Of a stretch of 6,427 nt of DNA, positions 5,641 through 6,427 are shown in pieces. This DNA comes from an uncultured Bacillota bacterium (GTDB lineage: Bacteria > Bacillota_I > Bacilli_A > RF39 > UBA660). The stretch covers positions 1 through 6,427 of the forward strand of contig CAMXBB010000083.1 in NCBI GenBank assembly GCA_947179265.1, written 5' to 3'. The notes beneath the pieces are model-generated. The model was not told the origin of the DNA and did not search any database. It saw only the letters and a program-made list of their open reading frames with translations. The position numbers and the translations under genes are program-made. Position 1 is the first letter of the stretch; each line of letters starts with the position of its first letter.

Positions 5641-5982
5641 ATGAAATTACTTACTGATGAAGAATACAATAGTAAAATGAATGAGTTAGGATTAATTGAA
5701 GATGAAGAATTAGGAACTTTCTTTCTAGGAGACATGGCTTTTCTAATGAATCTAGATGATAACGTCAATGAACTAGGAGATTTACTTCAACTAAATGGAC
5801 CTCATCTAGCATATATGTCACAAGTTTTAACCGATTTCTCAAGAAGAGGCGCTAAACTAACTATTGGCCCTGGGACTATTGATGAATATGGAGTTAAACA
5901 ACAAAAAGGTCTATATTGTACAAACTATAGAGAAATATATTCCAAACAAAATACAGATGAAGAAAAAAAGCACAATAAATAA
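5641..5982 (+). CDS. Hypothetical acidic protein, 113 aa
   Basis: I do not recognise this protein. It starts at an ATG with only a weak purine stretch (AAAGAAAAGAGA, about 7 nt away) in front. It is acidic at the N-terminus (DEEYN, EDEE, LDDN), has a helix around LAYMSQVLTDFSRRG (56-70), and then a probable strand and turn, AKLTIGPGTIDEYGV (71-85). The tail TDEEKKHNK is polar and its codons are shared with a terminator stem: the last five codons plus the stop run into the hairpin that ends the gene. There is no signal peptide, membrane segment or cysteine pair (one Cys, C93). The helix followed by an [SR]G-x-L-x-I strand faintly recalls the 144-residue protein just upstream, but the match is too weak to call homology. 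Function unknown. Confidence 0.75.
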   Translation: MKLLTDEEYNSKMNELGLIEDEELGTFFLGDMAFLMNLDDNVNELGDLLQLNGPHLAYMSQVLTDFSRRGAKLTIGPGTIDEYGVKQQKGLYCTNYREIYSKQNTDEEKKHNK

Positions 5983-5996
5983 TAATTGTGCTTTTT
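5965..5996. terminator. Bidirectional intrinsic terminator between convergent small genes
   Basis: A 12-bp perfect inverted repeat, AAAAAGCACAAT / ATTGTGCTTTTT, encloses an 8-nt loop. Read on the + strand it ends in a T run after GTGC, and read on the - strand it ends in seven T then CTTC, so it can stop both the 113-residue gene (whose stop codon at 5980-5982 is in the loop) and the 111-residue gene converging from the right. Confidence 0.92.
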
Positions 5997-6004
5997 GTAT
6001 CTAA

Positions 6005-6340
6005 CTATAAAGTTTTAGGTTTATCATTCGTTAAAGCATTATCTCTAAAAAGGAGTTTTATTGAACCATCTTCTTGTGGTTCTTTTCCTAAATATCTTAA
6101 ACCACGCATCATTGTTGCTGTTGTAATGGCGCCATCTTCAAGAGAAGTTGCAAATCCATTAGCAAATAATTCTCTCCCACCTTGCATAATTATTTCTTCC
6201 TCATTCTCAAATTGTCCAGAACTATTTTCAATGATAATCTCAATGCGTGTTTCTTGTGGTTGTTCAATAGTTTCTGAAGAAGTTTTATTAACGCCAAATA
6301 ATTGATCCTTTAAAAATTTTAAATATTCTAATACATTCAT
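6005..6340 (-). CDS. Hypothetical protein, 111 aa
   Basis: I do not recognise this protein. It starts at an ATG 7 nt after a good ribosome site (GAAGGGG, 6348-6354 on the - strand) and ends at TAG next to the bidirectional terminator. The N-terminal helix NVLEYLKFLKDQLFG (2-16) is amphipathic and is followed by a polar linker (18-31). Then come a strand (TRIEIIIENS), an acidic stretch with EEE, and a region GGRELFANGFATSL... (54-66). A helix about TTATMMRGLRYLGK (73-86) and a strand SIKLLFRD (93-100) follow, and a short polar tail ends the chain. There are no cysteines, no signal peptide and no membrane span. It is transcribed alone, away from the right window edge. A small cytoplasmic protein or adaptor is plausible, but function cannot be read. 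Confidence 0.78.
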   Translation of the reverse strand: MNVLEYLKFLKDQLFGVNKTSSETIEQPQETRIEIIIENSSGQFENEEEIIMQGGRELFANGFATSLEDGAITTATMMRGLRYLGKEPQEDGSIKLLFRDNALTNDKPKTL

Positions 6341-6381
6341 ATTTAATCCCCTTCAAATTAATTTAGTATTTTAATACAATT

Positions 6382-6410
6382 ATTATTAATTATAAAGTAT
6401 ATTCTATCAA
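6382..6410 (-). promoter_or_regulatory. Possible promoter of the 111-aa gene
   Basis: On the - strand TTGATA (6405-6410) is 17 nt from AATAAT (6382-6387), each five of six to the sigma-A consensus. A perfect TATAAT (6389-6394) lies between them but has no good -35 at the right distance (TTGTTT at 6415-6420 is 20 nt away). The gene must have a promoter in this AT-rich 87-nt stretch; which -10 is used cannot be decided from sequence. Confidence 0.45.
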
Positions 6411-6427
6411 AAAGAAACAACATATAT

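Noticed and set aside
5988..6305. 105-codon + strand open frame
   Set aside because: It starts inside the bidirectional terminator with no ribosome site and lies opposite the 111-residue gene, which has a good ribosome site and normal composition.

Overview
The window is AT-rich and uses the standard genetic code. TGG encodes Trp throughout, the long reading frames contain no in-frame TGA, and the tRNA-Trp has a CCA anticodon. It has strong purine-rich Shine-Dalgarno sites and several intrinsic terminators. Together these point to a low-GC Gram-positive lineage (Bacillota or a Bacilli-type gut commensal close to the Mycoplasmatota). The taxonomic guess is inference from composition only.

Region 1 (1-1020, + strand) holds the 3' part of a gene for a zincin-like protein with an HEICH motif, cut by the left window edge. 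It is followed by a small gene for a 93-residue protein with a very basic tail. A perfect 6+3+6 inverted repeat sits in the gap between them, over a possible promoter. The region closes with an intrinsic terminator that also lies between two convergent transcription units.

Region 2 (1013-4453, - strand) is a tight three-gene operon. In order of transcription it encodes a 686-residue fusion of a PLP-dependent fold-type I aminotransferase and a GNAT acetyltransferase, an unrecognised 190-residue helical protein, and a radical SAM protein with a short SPASM-like C-terminus. The gene junctions are 8 nt apart and 11 nt overlapping, so translation is probably coupled. The transcript starts at an extended -10 promoter just upstream. 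The operon pairs amino-acid chemistry (transamination, N-acetylation) with radical chemistry, but its substrate and product cannot be read from the sequence.

Region 3 (4521-4683) is a tRNA-Trp gene with its own strong promoter, an encoded CCA end and a clean terminator. Its promoter lies back to back with that of the region 2 operon.

Region 4 (4716-6340) contains four small genes (94, 144, 113 and 111 residues) that I do not recognise. Three run on the + strand. The last is convergent and shares a bidirectional terminator with the third, whose final codons form one arm of the hairpin. No mobile element, CRISPR array, rRNA or riboswitch was seen. The most distinctive parts are the aminotransferase-GNAT / unknown / radical SAM operon, the truncated zincin next to the palindrome-controlled basic protein, and the run of orphan small genes.
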